64,000 bases of DNA. It comes from Sulfuritalea sp. Its GTDB lineage: Bacteria; Pseudomonadota; Gammaproteobacteria; Burkholderiales; Rhodocyclaceae. This document shows, one piece after another, positions 50,607 through 60,962 of this stretch. Made by a program: the position numbers and the translations under genes. Location of the stretch: positions 1-64,000 of the forward strand of contig JAMPYF010000014.1 in the NCBI GenBank assembly GCA_023700805.1. Reading direction: 5' to 3'. The notes under the pieces were generated by a model. That model was not told the DNA's origin, made no database searches, and saw only the letters and a program-made list of their open reading frames with translations. Position 1 is the first letter of the stretch. Every line of letters starts with the position of its first letter.

Positions 50607-51212
50607 GTGTTTTCCATCATTCAGGCCGCCGGCTGGCCCATCTGGCCGCTGCTGCTGGCGTCCATCATCGCTGTCGCACTGATCATCGAGCGTGCCGCGG
50701 CACTGCGCCGCCCCAAAATCGTTCCCGCCGGGCTGCTGCAAAGCGCGGTGGCCGACTACCGCCAAAGCGGAATATCGGACGCTACGCTGGCGCGCCTCGA
50801 AGCCCATTCCCCGCTGGGCCGCGTGCTTGCCGCCGGCATGCGCAATGCCAGGAGTTCGCGCGAGATCATGAAGGAGGCGATCGAAGAAGCGGGGCGCGGC
50901 GTGGCTCATGAACTTGAACGCTTCCTTACCACGCTGGGCACCATTGCCTCGATTGCGCCGTTGATGGGCTTGTTCGGCACCGTGGTCGGCATGATCGAGA
51001 TTTTCGGTTCGCCGACGTCGTCGGGCAATAATCCGCAGGCGCTGGCTCACGGTATTTCGGTGGCGCTCTACAACACCGGTTTCGGTTTGATCATCGCCAT
51101 TCCGAGCATGATCTTCTATCGCCACTTCCGGGCACTGGTCGACGGTTTCCTGGTCGAGATGGAGCAGGAAGCAGTGAAGCTGGTCGAGGTCTTGCACGGC
51201 GAGCGCAAGTAG
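50607..51212 (+). CDS. exbB: ExbB/TolQ family proton channel protein
   Basis: 201 residues from GTG 50607 (MFSIIQAAGWPIWPLLLAS), with GGAG upstream; the longer reading lacks a membrane start. Three membrane segments (about 10-30, 105-130 and 150-175) surround TTLGTIASIAPLMGLFGTVVG and the conserved GISVALYNTGFGLIIAIP helix. With ExbD it converts proton motive force into mechanical energy for TonB-type transport. The TonB partner is not encoded here. Confidence 0.92.
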   Translation: MFSIIQAAGWPIWPLLLASIIAVALIIERAAALRRPKIVPAGLLQSAVADYRQSGISDATLARLEAHSPLGRVLAAGMRNARSSREIMKEAIEEAGRGVAHELERFLTTLGTIASIAPLMGLFGTVVGMIEIFGSPTSSGNNPQALAHGISVALYNTGFGLIIAIPSMIFYRHFRALVDGFLVEMEQEAVKLVEVLHGERK

Positions 51213-51222
51213 GGGCAGGGCC

Positions 51223-51642
51223 ATGAACTTCCAGCGAGGACGGCAGCGCGAAGAACTCGAGATCAATCTGATCCCGATGATAGACGTGCTGTTGGTGATC
51301 CTGATTTTTCTCATGATCAGCACCACCTATTCAAAGTTTTCCGGATTGGAAATCAATCTGCCGACGGCGGACGCAACCCAGAACAAGGAACAGCCGAACG
51401 AAATAAACGTGGTGGTCACCGCCGCCGGCGAGATCATGGTCAACCGCGCCCCGGTCGACGGTCGCGACATCCAGTCGATTGCCAACGCGATGAAGCGATT
51501 GACGGAAGGCGGCAAGGAACCGGTGGTGATCATCAACGCCGACGCCAAGGCGGCCCATCAAAGCGTCATCGACGTCATGCAGGCCGCCCAGCAGGCAGGC
51601 TTGTCGCACATTTCCTTTGCCACGCAGCAGGCGCAACGCTGA
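51223..51642 (+). CDS. exbD: ExbD/TolR family protein
   Basis: 139 residues. One membrane helix (about 17-38) contains the essential aspartate in LIPMIDVLLVILIFLM; the rest is a periplasmic domain. It follows exbB after 10 bases and overlaps lpxK by 26, so exbB-exbD-lpxK-ycaR-kdsB form one operon. Confidence 0.94.
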   Translation: MNFQRGRQREELEINLIPMIDVLLVILIFLMISTTYSKFSGLEINLPTADATQNKEQPNEINVVVTAAGEIMVNRAPVDGRDIQSIANAMKRLTEGGKEPVVIINADAKAAHQSVIDVMQAAQQAGLSHISFATQQAQR

Positions 51643-52645
51643 CGCCGGCGGACTTGCCGCCGTCTGGCGGAAACGCGGCCTGCTGGCCTGTCTGCTGTAC
51701 CCCTTTTCGCTGCTGTTCCTCGTCCTTGTCGCCTTGCGCCGCACCCTCTACCGCAGCGGCTTGCTGCCCGGCGAAGGCCTGCCGGTGCCGGTGGTGATAG
51801 TCGGCAACATTACCGTGGGCGGCAGCGGCAAGACACCGCTGGTCATCCATCTGGCGGCGCAATTGCGCGGTCTCGGACGGCATCCGGGCATTGTCAGTCG
51901 CGGCTATCGAAGCGACGCTCGGCAGGCGATGGAAGTCACAGTAGGCAGCGATCCCGCCGCCGTCGGTGACGAACCATTGCTGCTGGCGCGCAGTGCCGAT
52001 TGTCCGGTATTTGTCGGCCGCGACCGGCCGGCAGCGGCGCGCGCCCTGCTCGCGGCATACCCGCAATGCGATGTGATTCTTGCCGATGACGGCCTGCAGC
52101 ACTATCGCCTGAAGCGCGACGTCGAGATCGCGGTATTCGATGAAAGAGGAATCATGAATGGCTGGTGCCTGCCGGCCGGGCCTCTGCGGGAGCCCGTCGC
52201 GCGCCTGGCCGAGGTCGATGCCGTGGTGCACAACGGCAACGCCGTGTCGCCAGCGCCAACTCTTGATCGCCCCGTATTCGCGATGCGCTTGCTGGGCATG
52301 CGCTTTCACCGTCTCGACGATCCGCGGATCACCTGCGGCCCGGCCGATCTGGCGGGCCAAAAATTGCATGCGGTAGCCGGCATCGGCGCGCCGCAGCGCT
52401 TTTTTGATCACCTGCGGGAAATGGGATTGGTGTTCGCCGGGCATGCCTTCGCCGATCACCACGATTACCGCGCCGGCGATCTCGCATTTGCCGGCGACGC
52501 CATACTGACCACGGAAAAGGATGCCGTAAAATTGAGCCGCCTTTCCCTGTCGCTGCCGGTTTGGGTGTTGCCCGTAACGGCGGACGTAAACCCCGACCTT
52601 GCCGCATTCGTTCTGGAGAAACTCAATGGACACCCGTCTGCTTGA
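51617..52645 (+). CDS. lpxK: Tetraacyldisaccharide 4'-kinase
   Basis: 342 residues. The Walker A motif is [14 protein letters not shown] (about residue 63), and [11 protein letters not shown] is the family signature. It phosphorylates the lipid A disaccharide at the inner membrane (an N-terminal membrane helix is visible at about 25-40). A dispersed motif copy (52241-52265) encodes VSPAPTL, in a loop. Ends overlapping the Trm112-like gene by 20 bases. Confidence 0.94.
   Translation: MPRSRRNADAGGLAAVWRKRGLLACLLYPFSLLFLVLVALRRTLYRSGLLPGEGLPVPVVIVGNITVGGSGKTPLVIHLAAQLRGLGRHPGIVSRGYRSDARQAMEVTVGSDPAAVGDEPLLLARSADCPVFVGRDRPAAARALLAAYPQCDVILADDGLQHYRLKRDVEIAVFDERGIMNGWCLPAGPLREPVARLAEVDAVVHNGNAVSPAPTLDRPVFAMRLLGMRFHRLDDPRITCGPADLAGQKLHAVAGIGAPQRFFDHLREMGLVFAGHAFADHHDYRAGDLAFAGDAILTTEKDAVKLSRLSLSLPVWVLPVTADVNPDLAAFVLEKLNGHPSA
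52241..52265 (+). repeat. Dispersed motif copy 7, in lpxK
   Basis: Exact core CCAGCGCCAACT (52250-52261) with GCCGTGTCG before and CTTG after; the flanks match copy 4 almost perfectly. Encodes VSPAPTL. Confidence 0.7.
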
Positions 52646-52802
52646 AATCCTGGTTTGTCCCGTCTGCAAGGGGCCGCTGGAGAACCGCAAGGCCACCGCT
52701 GAACTGGTTTGCAAAGGCTGCAAGCTGGCCTATCCGGTGAAGGACGGCATTCCGGTGATGTTGGAAGACGAGGCACGTCAGTTGGCTCCTGAAGAATACT
52801 GA
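52626..52802 (+). CDS. ycaR: Trm112-like/UPF0434 small protein (YcaR)
   Basis: 58 residues from ATG 52626 ([19 protein letters not shown]); an earlier in-frame start inside lpxK was rejected. A zinc-ribbon-like pattern, CPVC and CKGC, and [11 protein letters not shown] are typical. lpxK-ycaR-kdsB is a conserved operon order. Function unknown. Its stop overlaps the kdsB start (TGATG). Confidence 0.92.
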   Translation: MDTRLLEILVCPVCKGPLENRKATAELVCKGCKLAYPVKDGIPVMLEDEARQLAPEEY

Positions 52803-53575
52803 TGACCGTTCGCGTCGTCATTCCGGCACGCTACGCTTCGACGCGTCTGCCGGGAAAACCCTTGGCCGATATCGCCGGCCAGCCGATGATTGTTCGCGTG
52901 GCGGCGGCGGCGCGGCGCGCACGGGTGGATGGCGTATGGATCGCCACCGATGACGAGCGGATTGCCGCAGCCGTTGGCCGGCATGGCTTCGATGCCGTGA
53001 TGACGCGGGCGGACCACATCAGCGGCACCGATCGCATCGCCGAAGTGGCCGATCGATTGCAGTGGAATGACGCCGACATCGTGGTGAATGTGCAGGGCGA
53101 TGAACCTCTGCTCGATCCAGTCTTGATCGAGGCCGTGGCCGTGGCTTTGCGCGACGACCCCGAAGCGGCGATGGCGACCGTCTCCCATCCCCTGACGGCC
53201 GCCGCCGATTTCTTCAATCCCAACGTGGTCAAGGTCGTCTGCGACGCGCGCGGCCGCGCGCTTTACTTCAGCCGCGCTCCGATACCCTGGGATCGTGACC
53301 GCTTTGCAGCCGGGCCCGGCGAGTTGCCCGCGGACCTGCCGGCGCAGCGCCACATCGGCCTATATGCCTATCGGGTGAGCTTCCTGCGGCGCTTCGGACA
53401 ACTTGCCGCCTCGCCGCTTGAGCGCTGCGAGTCTCTGGAGCAGTTGCGCGCGCTTTGGCATGGTTATCCGATCCAGGTCGTCAGCGTCGATCACGCCCCG
53501 GCCCCCGGTGTCGATACCGCCGAAGACCTCGAACGCGTGCGTCGGCTGTTTGACGCAGACATCGATTCGGAGTAA
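52802..53575 (+). CDS. kdsB: 3-deoxy-manno-octulosonate cytidylyltransferase
   Basis: 257 residues. [14 protein letters not shown] is the nucleotide-binding start; NVQGDEPL holds the metal aspartate. It activates KDO with CTP for lipopolysaccharide core synthesis. End of the lpxK operon. Confidence 0.97.
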   Translation: MTVRVVIPARYASTRLPGKPLADIAGQPMIVRVAAAARRARVDGVWIATDDERIAAAVGRHGFDAVMTRADHISGTDRIAEVADRLQWNDADIVVNVQGDEPLLDPVLIEAVAVALRDDPEAAMATVSHPLTAAADFFNPNVVKVVCDARGRALYFSRAPIPWDRDRFAAGPGELPADLPAQRHIGLYAYRVSFLRRFGQLAASPLERCESLEQLRALWHGYPIQVVSVDHAPAPGVDTAEDLERVRRLFDADIDSE

Positions 53576-53625
53576 GTTTTGGCTTGCTCGAAAAAGTAAA
53601 AAGCACTTGTAAATCATGTAGATAA

Positions 53626-54300
<675 letters not shown>

Positions 54301-54349
54301 CGATTCTTGATGAAATAGGCGCCCGGCTCATTTTTGCGCAGGAGGTTTC

Positions 54350-55459
54350 ATGTCCAGTCACATCCGCCGCATAGCCGTGTGCACCGGGGGTGGCGACGCC
54401 CCCGGGCTCAATGCCGTCATACGGGCCGTGGTGATCGCCGCCGCCAATCGGGGCTGGGAATGCTACGGCATCCGTGACGGGTTCAACGGCATTCTCTTCC
54501 CCGAACGATACCCCGAGGGCGGCGTATCCCGCCTCACCCGCGAGAAGGTGCGCGGCATAGGGCATCTGGGCGGCACCATCCTCGGTACGACGAACAAGGG
54601 CAACCCGCTGCATTTCCCCATGAAAATGCCCGACGGCACGACCAAGGACATGGATCTTTCAGGGGAGATTCTCGAGTACTTTGCGCGCAAGGAAATCGAT
54701 GCCCTGGTTTCCATCGGCGGCGACGGTTCGCTGACCATCGCCAACGCCCTGCACCAGAAGGGGCTGCGCGTCGTCGGTGTGCCCAAGACCATCGACAACG
54801 ATCTGGACAAGACCTTCACTACGTTCGGCTTCGACACGGCGGTGGCGTTCGCCACCGAGTGTCTGGACCGCTTGCACAGCACCGCGGAAAGCCATCAGCG
54901 GGTGATGGTGGTCGAGGTCATGGGGCGTTATGCAGGATGGATCGCGCTGCATGCGGGCATTTCCGGCAGCGCTCACGCCATCCTGATTCCGGAGATTCCA
55001 TTCGATATCGACAAGGTGGCCGCCAAGATTCGCGCTCGGGATGCCGAGGGCAGAATGTATTCACTGGTCCTGGTAGCCGAAGGGGCCGAGCCCATCCACG
55101 GCCACAGGGAAGTGCTGGCCCCGGCGGAGATCGGTCATGCCGAGCGACTCGGCGGTGTCGGTGAACAAGTTGCGCGGGTACTCGGCGACCGCACCGGCAA
55201 GGATGTCCGGGTGGTGGTGCTGGGCCATTTGCTGCGCGGCGGCAGTCCCACTTCCTTCGATCGCCTCGCCGCCATGCGCTTTGGCACTGCCGCGGTCCGG
55301 GCCCTGGAGGAAGGGCAATCCGGCATCATGGTGGCGCTCGGATTCCCCAACGTGAATTATGTTGCGCTGGAGGAAGTCGCTGGCCGCATGAAGGCGGTCC
55401 CGCTCGACAGCGATACCCTGCAGACCGGCCGGGACCTGGGCATCGCCTTCGGTGATTGA
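54350..55459 (+). CDS. 6-phosphofructokinase, G104/K124 type
   Basis: 369 residues of the PfkA superfamily. Start GGGDAPGLNAVIRA, nucleotide-binding IGGDGSLTIAN, substrate VPKTIDNDLDKT and MGRYAGWIAL. At the donor-selecting positions (E. coli numbering 104 and 124) it has Gly (GGDG) and Lys (PKTID). Classical ATP enzymes have Gly/Gly and PPi enzymes Asp/Lys. The mixed pair is known in ATP-dependent trypanosomatid enzymes, so ATP is more likely, but the donor needs assay. AGGAGG precedes the ATG. Convergent with pfp. Confidence 0.85.
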   Translation: MSSHIRRIAVCTGGGDAPGLNAVIRAVVIAAANRGWECYGIRDGFNGILFPERYPEGGVSRLTREKVRGIGHLGGTILGTTNKGNPLHFPMKMPDGTTKDMDLSGEILEYFARKEIDALVSIGGDGSLTIANALHQKGLRVVGVPKTIDNDLDKTFTTFGFDTAVAFATECLDRLHSTAESHQRVMVVEVMGRYAGWIALHAGISGSAHAILIPEIPFDIDKVAAKIRARDAEGRMYSLVLVAEGAEPIHGHREVLAPAEIGHAERLGGVGEQVARVLGDRTGKDVRVVVLGHLLRGGSPTSFDRLAAMRFGTAAVRALEEGQSGIMVALGFPNVNYVALEEVAGRMKAVPLDSDTLQTGRDLGIAFGD

Positions 55460-55485
55460 TCCGGGACCTACGGCCCGGATCAATC
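55454..55485. terminator. Hairpin between the two convergent phosphofructokinase genes
   Basis: A perfect 12-bp stem GATTGATCCGGG (55454-55465) / CCCGGATCAATC (55474-55485), loop of 8. It includes the stop of the first gene and has no T-run, so it may stabilise 3' ends rather than terminate strongly. Confidence 0.5.
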
Positions 55486-55516
55486 GGCCACGATCAGCGC
55501 CGGTTCGGCGACCGGC

Positions 55517-56737
55517 TTATTTCCCGGATTTCAGGATCTTTTCGACCTTGTTGAGCCGCAGCCGATAGGCGTCGGGCATGCCGGAACCGAGCAAGGGGCG
55601 CAGGTAAAGGCGGAAGGCATCGGTGACGTCGGTACCGTTGGCGGCGATGAATTCATCTTCCATCACGCGCGTTTTCCCGGCCACGCTTTCCAGTGGGACC
55701 AACTGGTAATCGACGGAATAAAAGCCGGTGCGCTTGATCGCGACCGATCCGTCACGATCGCCCCACATGGCGTATTGCACGGCCTTCTCGCCGACTTCGC
55801 GCGCCTCGCGCTGATCGACATCCGAAACACAGCCCATGAATGACCGCTGCAGATAGCCGAAGGTGTCGCCGCGCACGCGCTTGATGCCGAGTTTGTTCTT
55901 GATCTCGTCGCACAGCAGGTCGGCAAGCGCCCCGGTGCCGGACAGCTGGACGTTGCCATGGGCATCCCGCTCCACCTGGCTGCTGAGCTGGGTGATGATG
56001 GGGGTGCCCTGGTTGTCATGGATGCCTTCGGATGCGGCAATCACGCAGCGGCCGTACTTGTCGTAGGTGGCTTTGACGTCCGTCAGGAATTTATCGACGC
56101 TGAAGACGCGCTCCGGCAGATAGATCAGGTGCGGGCCGTCATCGGGGAATTTCTTGCCGAGCGCGGACGCGGCAGTGAGAAATCCGGCATGCCGCCCCAT
56201 TACCACCGCAAGATAGACGCCGGTGAGTGCGGCGTTATCCAGATTGGCTCCCATGAACGCCTGGGCGACAAAGCGCGCCGCCGACGGAAAGCCCGGCGTG
56301 TGGTCGTTGCCGACCAGGTCGTTGTCGATGGTTTTTGGAATGTGGATGCAGCGCAAGGCATAGTTGGCGCGGCGCGCTTCCTCGCTGACGATGCGCACCG
56401 TGTCGGAGGAGTCGTTGCCGCCAATATAGAAGAAGTAACCTATGCCATGCGCCTTGAGGACCTTGAATATCTCCTGGCAATACTTCAGGTCAGGCTTGTC
56501 ACGGGTCGAGCCGAGCGCCGAAGACGGCGTGTTGGCCACCATTTCAATGTTGTGGCTGGTTTCCTGGGTGAGGTCGAGGAACTCCTCATTTATGATGCCG
56601 GACACTCCGTGATACGCACCATAGACCAGTTCGACATTGCGGAACTTGCGGGCTTCGAGAACGACGCCGGCCATCGACTGGTTGATGACTGCGGTCGGTC
56701 CTCCTCCCTGAGCAACTAACACCTTACCCTGCGGCAT
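55517..56737 (-). CDS. pfp: Pyrophosphate-fructose 6-phosphate 1-phosphotransferase
   Basis: 406 residues from ATG 56737 (MPQGKVLVAQGGGPTAVINQ), with AAAGGAAA upstream; a longer reading was rejected. The donor site is GGNDSSDT and IPKTIDND: Asp at position 104 and Lys at 124, the PPi-dependent signature. GNDHTPGFPSAAR and MGRHAGFLTAAS follow. The reaction is reversible, so one enzyme can serve glycolysis and gluconeogenesis. Close to hppA, which supplies or consumes PPi. Confidence 0.92.
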   Translation of the reverse strand: MPQGKVLVAQGGGPTAVINQSMAGVVLEARKFRNVELVYGAYHGVSGIINEEFLDLTQETSHNIEMVANTPSSALGSTRDKPDLKYCQEIFKVLKAHGIGYFFYIGGNDSSDTVRIVSEEARRANYALRCIHIPKTIDNDLVGNDHTPGFPSAARFVAQAFMGANLDNAALTGVYLAVVMGRHAGFLTAASALGKKFPDDGPHLIYLPERVFSVDKFLTDVKATYDKYGRCVIAASEGIHDNQGTPIITQLSSQVERDAHGNVQLSGTGALADLLCDEIKNKLGIKRVRGDTFGYLQRSFMGCVSDVDQREAREVGEKAVQYAMWGDRDGSVAIKRTGFYSVDYQLVPLESVAGKTRVMEDEFIAANGTDVTDAFRLYLRPLLGSGMPDAYRLRLNKVEKILKSGK

Positions 56738-57114
56738 GATCTGGCTTTCCTTTCGTTTGAACAGACTGGATTGATAATCCGGAATGCGAGCGAATATGAA
56801 TTCAGCATCGAGCACATGCAGGCGGCGAACCTGCAATTCAATATGTACTATATCCGGCATTATGCGCAGTCGGTATCCATCAACCCGATTTGGCCATCAA
56901 CAGATTTTGGCATCTGCGATCGGCAATTTGCGCATACTGCCGGAAACAGATAAGTCGATTAGACATACAAGGCAGCCTTCCCAGCCCCGGCAGCGCCGAA
57001 CAATCGGTCAAGTTTGAAGCAGCACTGGTTGCCGTGCCTGCGGCAACGATCCTTAGGATCGCGTGATAAACTTATGCGTTTGGTTCATTACATTAATCAA
57101 TCAGGGGAGAATTT
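56738..57114. other. Divergent regulatory gap between pfp and hppA
   Basis: 377 bases, no gene supported. Two adjacent inverted repeats lie 50-90 bases before hppA: GTTGCCG/CGGCAAC (57028-57034 and 57041-57047, 6-base loop) and CGATCC/GGATCG (57047-57052 and 57056-57061). They could be a leader structure or overlapping operators. No clear sigma-70 pair was recognised. Confidence 0.4.
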
Positions 57115-59208
57115 ATGTCAGCAGGACTGATGTTTGCGCTGATCTGTGCCGTGGCGGCGATCGCCTACGGCTGGATCATGAGCCAGTGGATTCTGGCCCA
57201 ACCGGCGGGCAACGACCGCATGAAGGGAATTGCTGCGGCGATTCAGGAAGGCGCCCAGGCATACTTGAATCGTCAATACACGACGATCGGCATTGTCGGC
57301 GTGGTACTCGCTGCGGCGATCTGGATCTTCCTCGGTACCACCACCGCCGTCGGCTTCATCATCGGTGCTGTATTGTCGGGCGCGGCCGGCTACATCGGCA
57401 TGAACGTTTCGGTACGCGCCAACGTGCGTACCGCCGAAGCGGCGCGCGTCGGCCTCAATGAGGCGCTCAACGTCGCCTTCAAGGGCGGCGCCATCACCGG
57501 CATGCTGGTGGTCGGTCTCGGCCTGCTGGGCGTTGCCGGCTACTACGCCGTGCTGAAGACGCTGGGCGGCACGGGCGCCAAGATGGAAGACATCATTCAT
57601 CCGCTGGTCGGCCTCGGCTTCGGTTCCTCCCTGATTTCGATCTTCGCCCGACTCGGCGGCGGCATCTTCACCAAGGGCGCCGACGTCGGCGCCGACCTGG
57701 TGGGCAAGGTGGAAGCCGGCATTCCCGAGGACGATCCGCGCAACCCCGCGGTGATCGCCGACAACGTTGGCGACAACGTCGGCGACTGCGCCGGCATGGC
57801 CGCCGACTTGTTCGAAACCTACGCAGTGACCACGGTGGCGACCATGCTGCTGGGCGCGCTGCTGCTGAAGGTGAATCCCGTGTTCGCCGAACAAGCCGTC
57901 ATTTATCCGCTGGCCCTGGGTGGCTTCTCGATCATCGCTTCGATCATCGGCGTGATGTTCGTCAAGGCTTCGCCGGGCGGCAAGATCATGAACGCCCTGT
58001 ACCGCGGCCTGATCGTCGCCGGCGTGCTGGCCCTGGTGGCCTTCTATCCGATGACCACCTGGTTGATCGATGATCGCCTGCTCGACAGCGTGCTCGGCAT
58101 CAGCGGCGGTTCGCAGATGCGCCTCTACGGAGCCGCGGTGATCGGTCTGGTGCTGACCGGCTTGATGGTCTACATCACCGAGTACTACACGGGCACCGAG
58201 TTCAAGCCGGTGCAGCATGTGGCACAGGCTTCCACCACGGGTCACGGCACCAACATCATCGCCGGTCTCGGCGTCTCGATGAAGTCCACCGCATGGCCGG
58301 TGCTGTCGGTCTGCGCCGCGATCTGGGCCTCCTACACCATGGGCGGTCTGTACGGCATCGCCATCGCTGCCACCTCCATGCTGTCGATGGCCGGCATCGT
58401 CGTCGCACTCGACGCCTACGGTCCGATCACCGACAATGCCGGCGGCATCGCCGAAATGTCCGAGTTGCCCGCCTCCGTGCGTGCCGTGACCGATCCGCTG
58501 GATGCCGTGGGCAACACGACCAAGGCCGTCACCAAGGGTTATGCGATCGGTTCCGCGGGTCTTGCGGCGCTGGTGCTGTTCGCCGACTTCACGCATGGCT
58601 TGGAATCGCTCAAGCCGGGCGTCAAGTTCGCCTTCGACCTGTCCGATCCGGCAGTCATCATCGGCCTCTTCATCGGCGGCATGGTGCCTTACCTGTTCGC
58701 CGCGATGGGCATGGAAGCCGTCGGCCGCGCCGCCGGTGCCGTGGTGGTCGAAGTGCGCCGCCAGTTCAAGGAAATCAAGGGCATCATGGAAGGCACGGCC
58801 AAGCCCGAATACGGCACCTGTGTCGACATGCTGACCAAGGCGGCGATCAAGGAAATGATGATCCCGTCGCTGCTGCCGGTGCTGGTTCCCGTGGTCGTGG
58901 CCTTCGGCATGAATGCGCTGATGGGCCCCGGTGCCGGTGTGCGGGCGCTGGGCGGTGTGCTGATGGGCACCATCGTGACCGGCATCTTCGTCGCGATCTC
59001 GATGACCACCGGCGGCGGTTGCTGGGATAACGCCAAGAAGTACATCGAAGACGGCCACTACGGCGGCAAGGGTTCCGAAGCGCACAAGGCTGCCGTGACC
59101 GGCGACACCGTGGGCGATCCGTACAAGGATACGGCGGGCCCGGCGGTGAATCCGCTGATCAAGATCATCAACATCGTGGCTTTGTTGATCCTGCCGCTGG
59201 TAGTGTGA
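57115..59208 (+). CDS. hppA: Proton-pumping membrane pyrophosphatase, K+-independent
   Basis: 697 residues with about 16 membrane helices. The catalytic [11 protein letters not shown] and [12 protein letters not shown] (with metal aspartates) are perfect. The key site reads [10 protein letters not shown]: Lys at the position where K+-dependent enzymes have Ala marks the K+-independent H+-pumping class. It couples PPi hydrolysis to proton export, or makes PPi from the proton gradient. GGGGAG precedes the ATG. Terminator downstream at 59231, inside the next reading frame. Confidence 0.97.
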   Translation: MSAGLMFALICAVAAIAYGWIMSQWILAQPAGNDRMKGIAAAIQEGAQAYLNRQYTTIGIVGVVLAAAIWIFLGTTTAVGFIIGAVLSGAAGYIGMNVSVRANVRTAEAARVGLNEALNVAFKGGAITGMLVVGLGLLGVAGYYAVLKTLGGTGAKMEDIIHPLVGLGFGSSLISIFARLGGGIFTKGADVGADLVGKVEAGIPEDDPRNPAVIADNVGDNVGDCAGMAADLFETYAVTTVATMLLGALLLKVNPVFAEQAVIYPLALGGFSIIASIIGVMFVKASPGGKIMNALYRGLIVAGVLALVAFYPMTTWLIDDRLLDSVLGISGGSQMRLYGAAVIGLVLTGLMVYITEYYTGTEFKPVQHVAQASTTGHGTNIIAGLGVSMKSTAWPVLSVCAAIWASYTMGGLYGIAIAATSMLSMAGIVVALDAYGPITDNAGGIAEMSELPASVRAVTDPLDAVGNTTKAVTKGYAIGSAGLAALVLFADFTHGLESLKPGVKFAFDLSDPAVIIGLFIGGMVPYLFAAMGMEAVGRAAGAVVVEVRRQFKEIKGIMEGTAKPEYGTCVDMLTKAAIKEMMIPSLLPVLVPVVVAFGMNALMGPGAGVRALGGVLMGTIVTGIFVAISMTTGGGCWDNAKKYIEDGHYGGKGSEAHKAAVTGDTVGDPYKDTAGPAVNPLIKIINIVALLILPLVV

Positions 59209-60962
59209 TTCTTCGCAACATGTTTGATCGAACGGGCAGCCTGCGGGCTGCCCGTTTTTTCTTGTTGGTGGCCGTTCTGGCGGGCACCGCCCAGGCTTGG
59301 GCGCAGGGTGAGCAGCCGGAGGCGGCCAGCGGTTTTGCGCCCCGACCGGCGGCGGCCGGCAGCGCTTTCATGGCGGTCACGGCGAACGCCTATGCCACCG
59401 ACGCCGCCGTGGAAATCCTCGAACTGGGCGGCAACGCGCTGGATGCCGCGGTCGCCGCGCAGTGGGTGTTGAACCTGGTCGAACCGCAGTCCTCGGGCAT
59501 CGGCGGCGGCGGCTTCATGCTGCACTGGGACGCGAGGCGGCAGCGGGTGGCGGCCTGGGACGGCCGCGAGACGGCTCCCCGTGGCGCCAGCGCCAACTTT
59601 GCACGCCGCGCGGACGGAAGTCCGGCAGGTTTCGCCGAACTGGTGGCGACCGGCAAGGCAGTCGGCGTGCCGGGTCTCGTCGCCATGCTGGAAGCAGCGC
59701 ACCGACGCCACGGCAAGCTGAGATGGGAACGCCTGACGCGACCGGCACTGCGCCTGGCCGAGCACGGCTTTGCCATTTCGCCGCGCCTGCATCAGCTCTT
59801 GCGCGATGATCCGTTGCTACGCCGCGATGCGGCGGCGCTGGCCCTTTATTACTCGAAGAGCGGCGAGGCGAAGCCGGTCGGCGAGATCCTGCGCAATCCC
59901 GAGTTCGCCGCTGTCGTGCGCGCTGTTGCGGCGACGGGTGCAAATGCTTTGCATGAGGGGGAGTTGGCCGGCCGCATTGCCGCCGCAATCAGGCAGCGCG
60001 GAGGAGTGCTGACGACGGCGGACATGTCCGCCTACCGGCCGAAGCAGCGCGCTGCGGTCTGCGGCAAGTATCGTCGGTGGCGGATCTGCGGCATGCCGCC
60101 GCCTTCGTCTGGCGGCATTGGCGTACTGCAACTGCTGGGCCTGTTGGAACGCAGCGGGCTACCAGCAGGTGATCCGGCCGGCCCGGACGCGGCGCACCTG
60201 TTCGCCGAAGCCGGGCGACTGACCTATGCCGATCGGGCGCGCTATCTGGCCGATCCGGATTTTTTTGCCGTGCCGCAGCGCGCATTGCTTGATTCCCGCT
60301 ACCTGGAGCGGCGCTCGCGCCTGATCGAGCGCGGGCGCAGCATGGGTGTCGCCCAGCCGGGAGAACTTCCGGCCGGTCGCGCGCAGGCCGACGATGACGC
60401 TCCCGAACTGCCGGCGACGACGCATGTTTCGATTGTCGATCGGGCCGGCAATGCCGTGGCGCTGACCAGCTCGATCGAAAGCGCTTTCGGCAGCCGCATA
60501 CAGGTCCGAGGATTCCTGCTCAACAATCAGCTGACCGATTTTTCCGCGGCTGCAGAACGCGACGGCAAGCCCGTCGCCAATCGCCTGGAGCCGGGCAAGC
60601 GGCCCCTGTCTTCGATGGCGCCGACACTGGTCTTCGATGCCGCCGGACGGCTCCACGCGGTGCTGGGCTCCCCCGGCGGCAGCCGCATCATCAACTATGT
60701 GGCGCGGACCCTGGTCGCGCTGCTCGACGGCCAGGGGGATCCTGCGGCGGTCCTTGCCCTGCCGCATGTCGGCAACCGCAACGGGGCGACTGAAATCGAG
60801 CGCGGCCGTGTCCCGGACGCCTTGGCGCAGGAGCTGGAAAGGCGTGGCCATGCGGTGCAGCGCAGCGACATGACCAGCGGCCTGCATCTGATCGTGCGCA
60901 GCGCCGAGACTTGGTTGGGCGCAGTCGATCCGCGTCGCGAAGGCGTCGCCCGCGGCGATTGA
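59205..60962 (+). CDS. ggt: Gamma-glutamyltransferase
   Basis: 585 residues if starting at GTG 59205 (overlaps the hppA stop, GTGA); ATG 59220 is an alternative. A signal peptide ([18 protein letters not shown]) precedes the large subunit ([21 protein letters not shown]). The self-cleavage/nucleophile threonine lies in [18 protein letters not shown] binds the glutamyl group. It splits glutathione in the periplasm. The hppA terminator forms in codons 9-19, so expression depends on read-through or a promoter farther right, and the start is uncertain. A dispersed motif copy (59578-59603) encodes RGASANF. Confidence 0.9.
   Translation: MILRNMFDRTGSLRAARFFLLVAVLAGTAQAWAQGEQPEAASGFAPRPAAAGSAFMAVTANAYATDAAVEILELGGNALDAAVAAQWVLNLVEPQSSGIGGGGFMLHWDARRQRVAAWDGRETAPRGASANFARRADGSPAGFAELVATGKAVGVPGLVAMLEAAHRRHGKLRWERLTRPALRLAEHGFAISPRLHQLLRDDPLLRRDAAALALYYSKSGEAKPVGEILRNPEFAAVVRAVAATGANALHEGELAGRIAAAIRQRGGVLTTADMSAYRPKQRAAVCGKYRRWRICGMPPPSSGGIGVLQLLGLLERSGLPAGDPAGPDAAHLFAEAGRLTYADRARYLADPDFFAVPQRALLDSRYLERRSRLIERGRSMGVAQPGELPAGRAQADDDAPELPATTHVSIVDRAGNAVALTSSIESAFGSRIQVRGFLLNNQLTDFSAAAERDGKPVANRLEPGKRPLSSMAPTLVFDAAGRLHAVLGSPGGSRIINYVARTLVALLDGQGDPAAVLALPHVGNRNGATEIERGRVPDALAQELERRGHAVQRSDMTSGLHLIVRSAETWLGAVDPRREGVARGD
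59231..59260 (+). terminator. hppA terminator inside the ggt signal-peptide coding region
   Basis: An 11-bp perfect stem, AACGGGCAGCC (59231-59241) with GGCTGCCCGTT (59246-59256), loop TGCG and T6 at 59255-59260. It has all the features of a rho-independent terminator but lies inside the open reading frame of ggt. Confidence 0.88.
59578..59603 (+). repeat. Dispersed motif copy 8, in ggt
   Basis: Exact core CCAGCGCCAACT (59587-59598), preceded by CCGTGGCG and followed by TTGC. Encodes RGASANF. Confidence 0.7.

Noticed and set aside
56350-56365. AGTTGGCGCGGCGC in pfp as a motif copy
   Set aside because: Only the first half matches and the flanks do not; it encodes an ordinary pfp segment.
57118-59085. 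Long (655-codon) open frame antisense to hppA
   Set aside because: It mirrors a conserved, GC-rich gene; the translation is His/Arg/Asp-rich with no recognisable domain. Antisense frames of this type occur across the window (for example opposite der, ispG and the clpA region).
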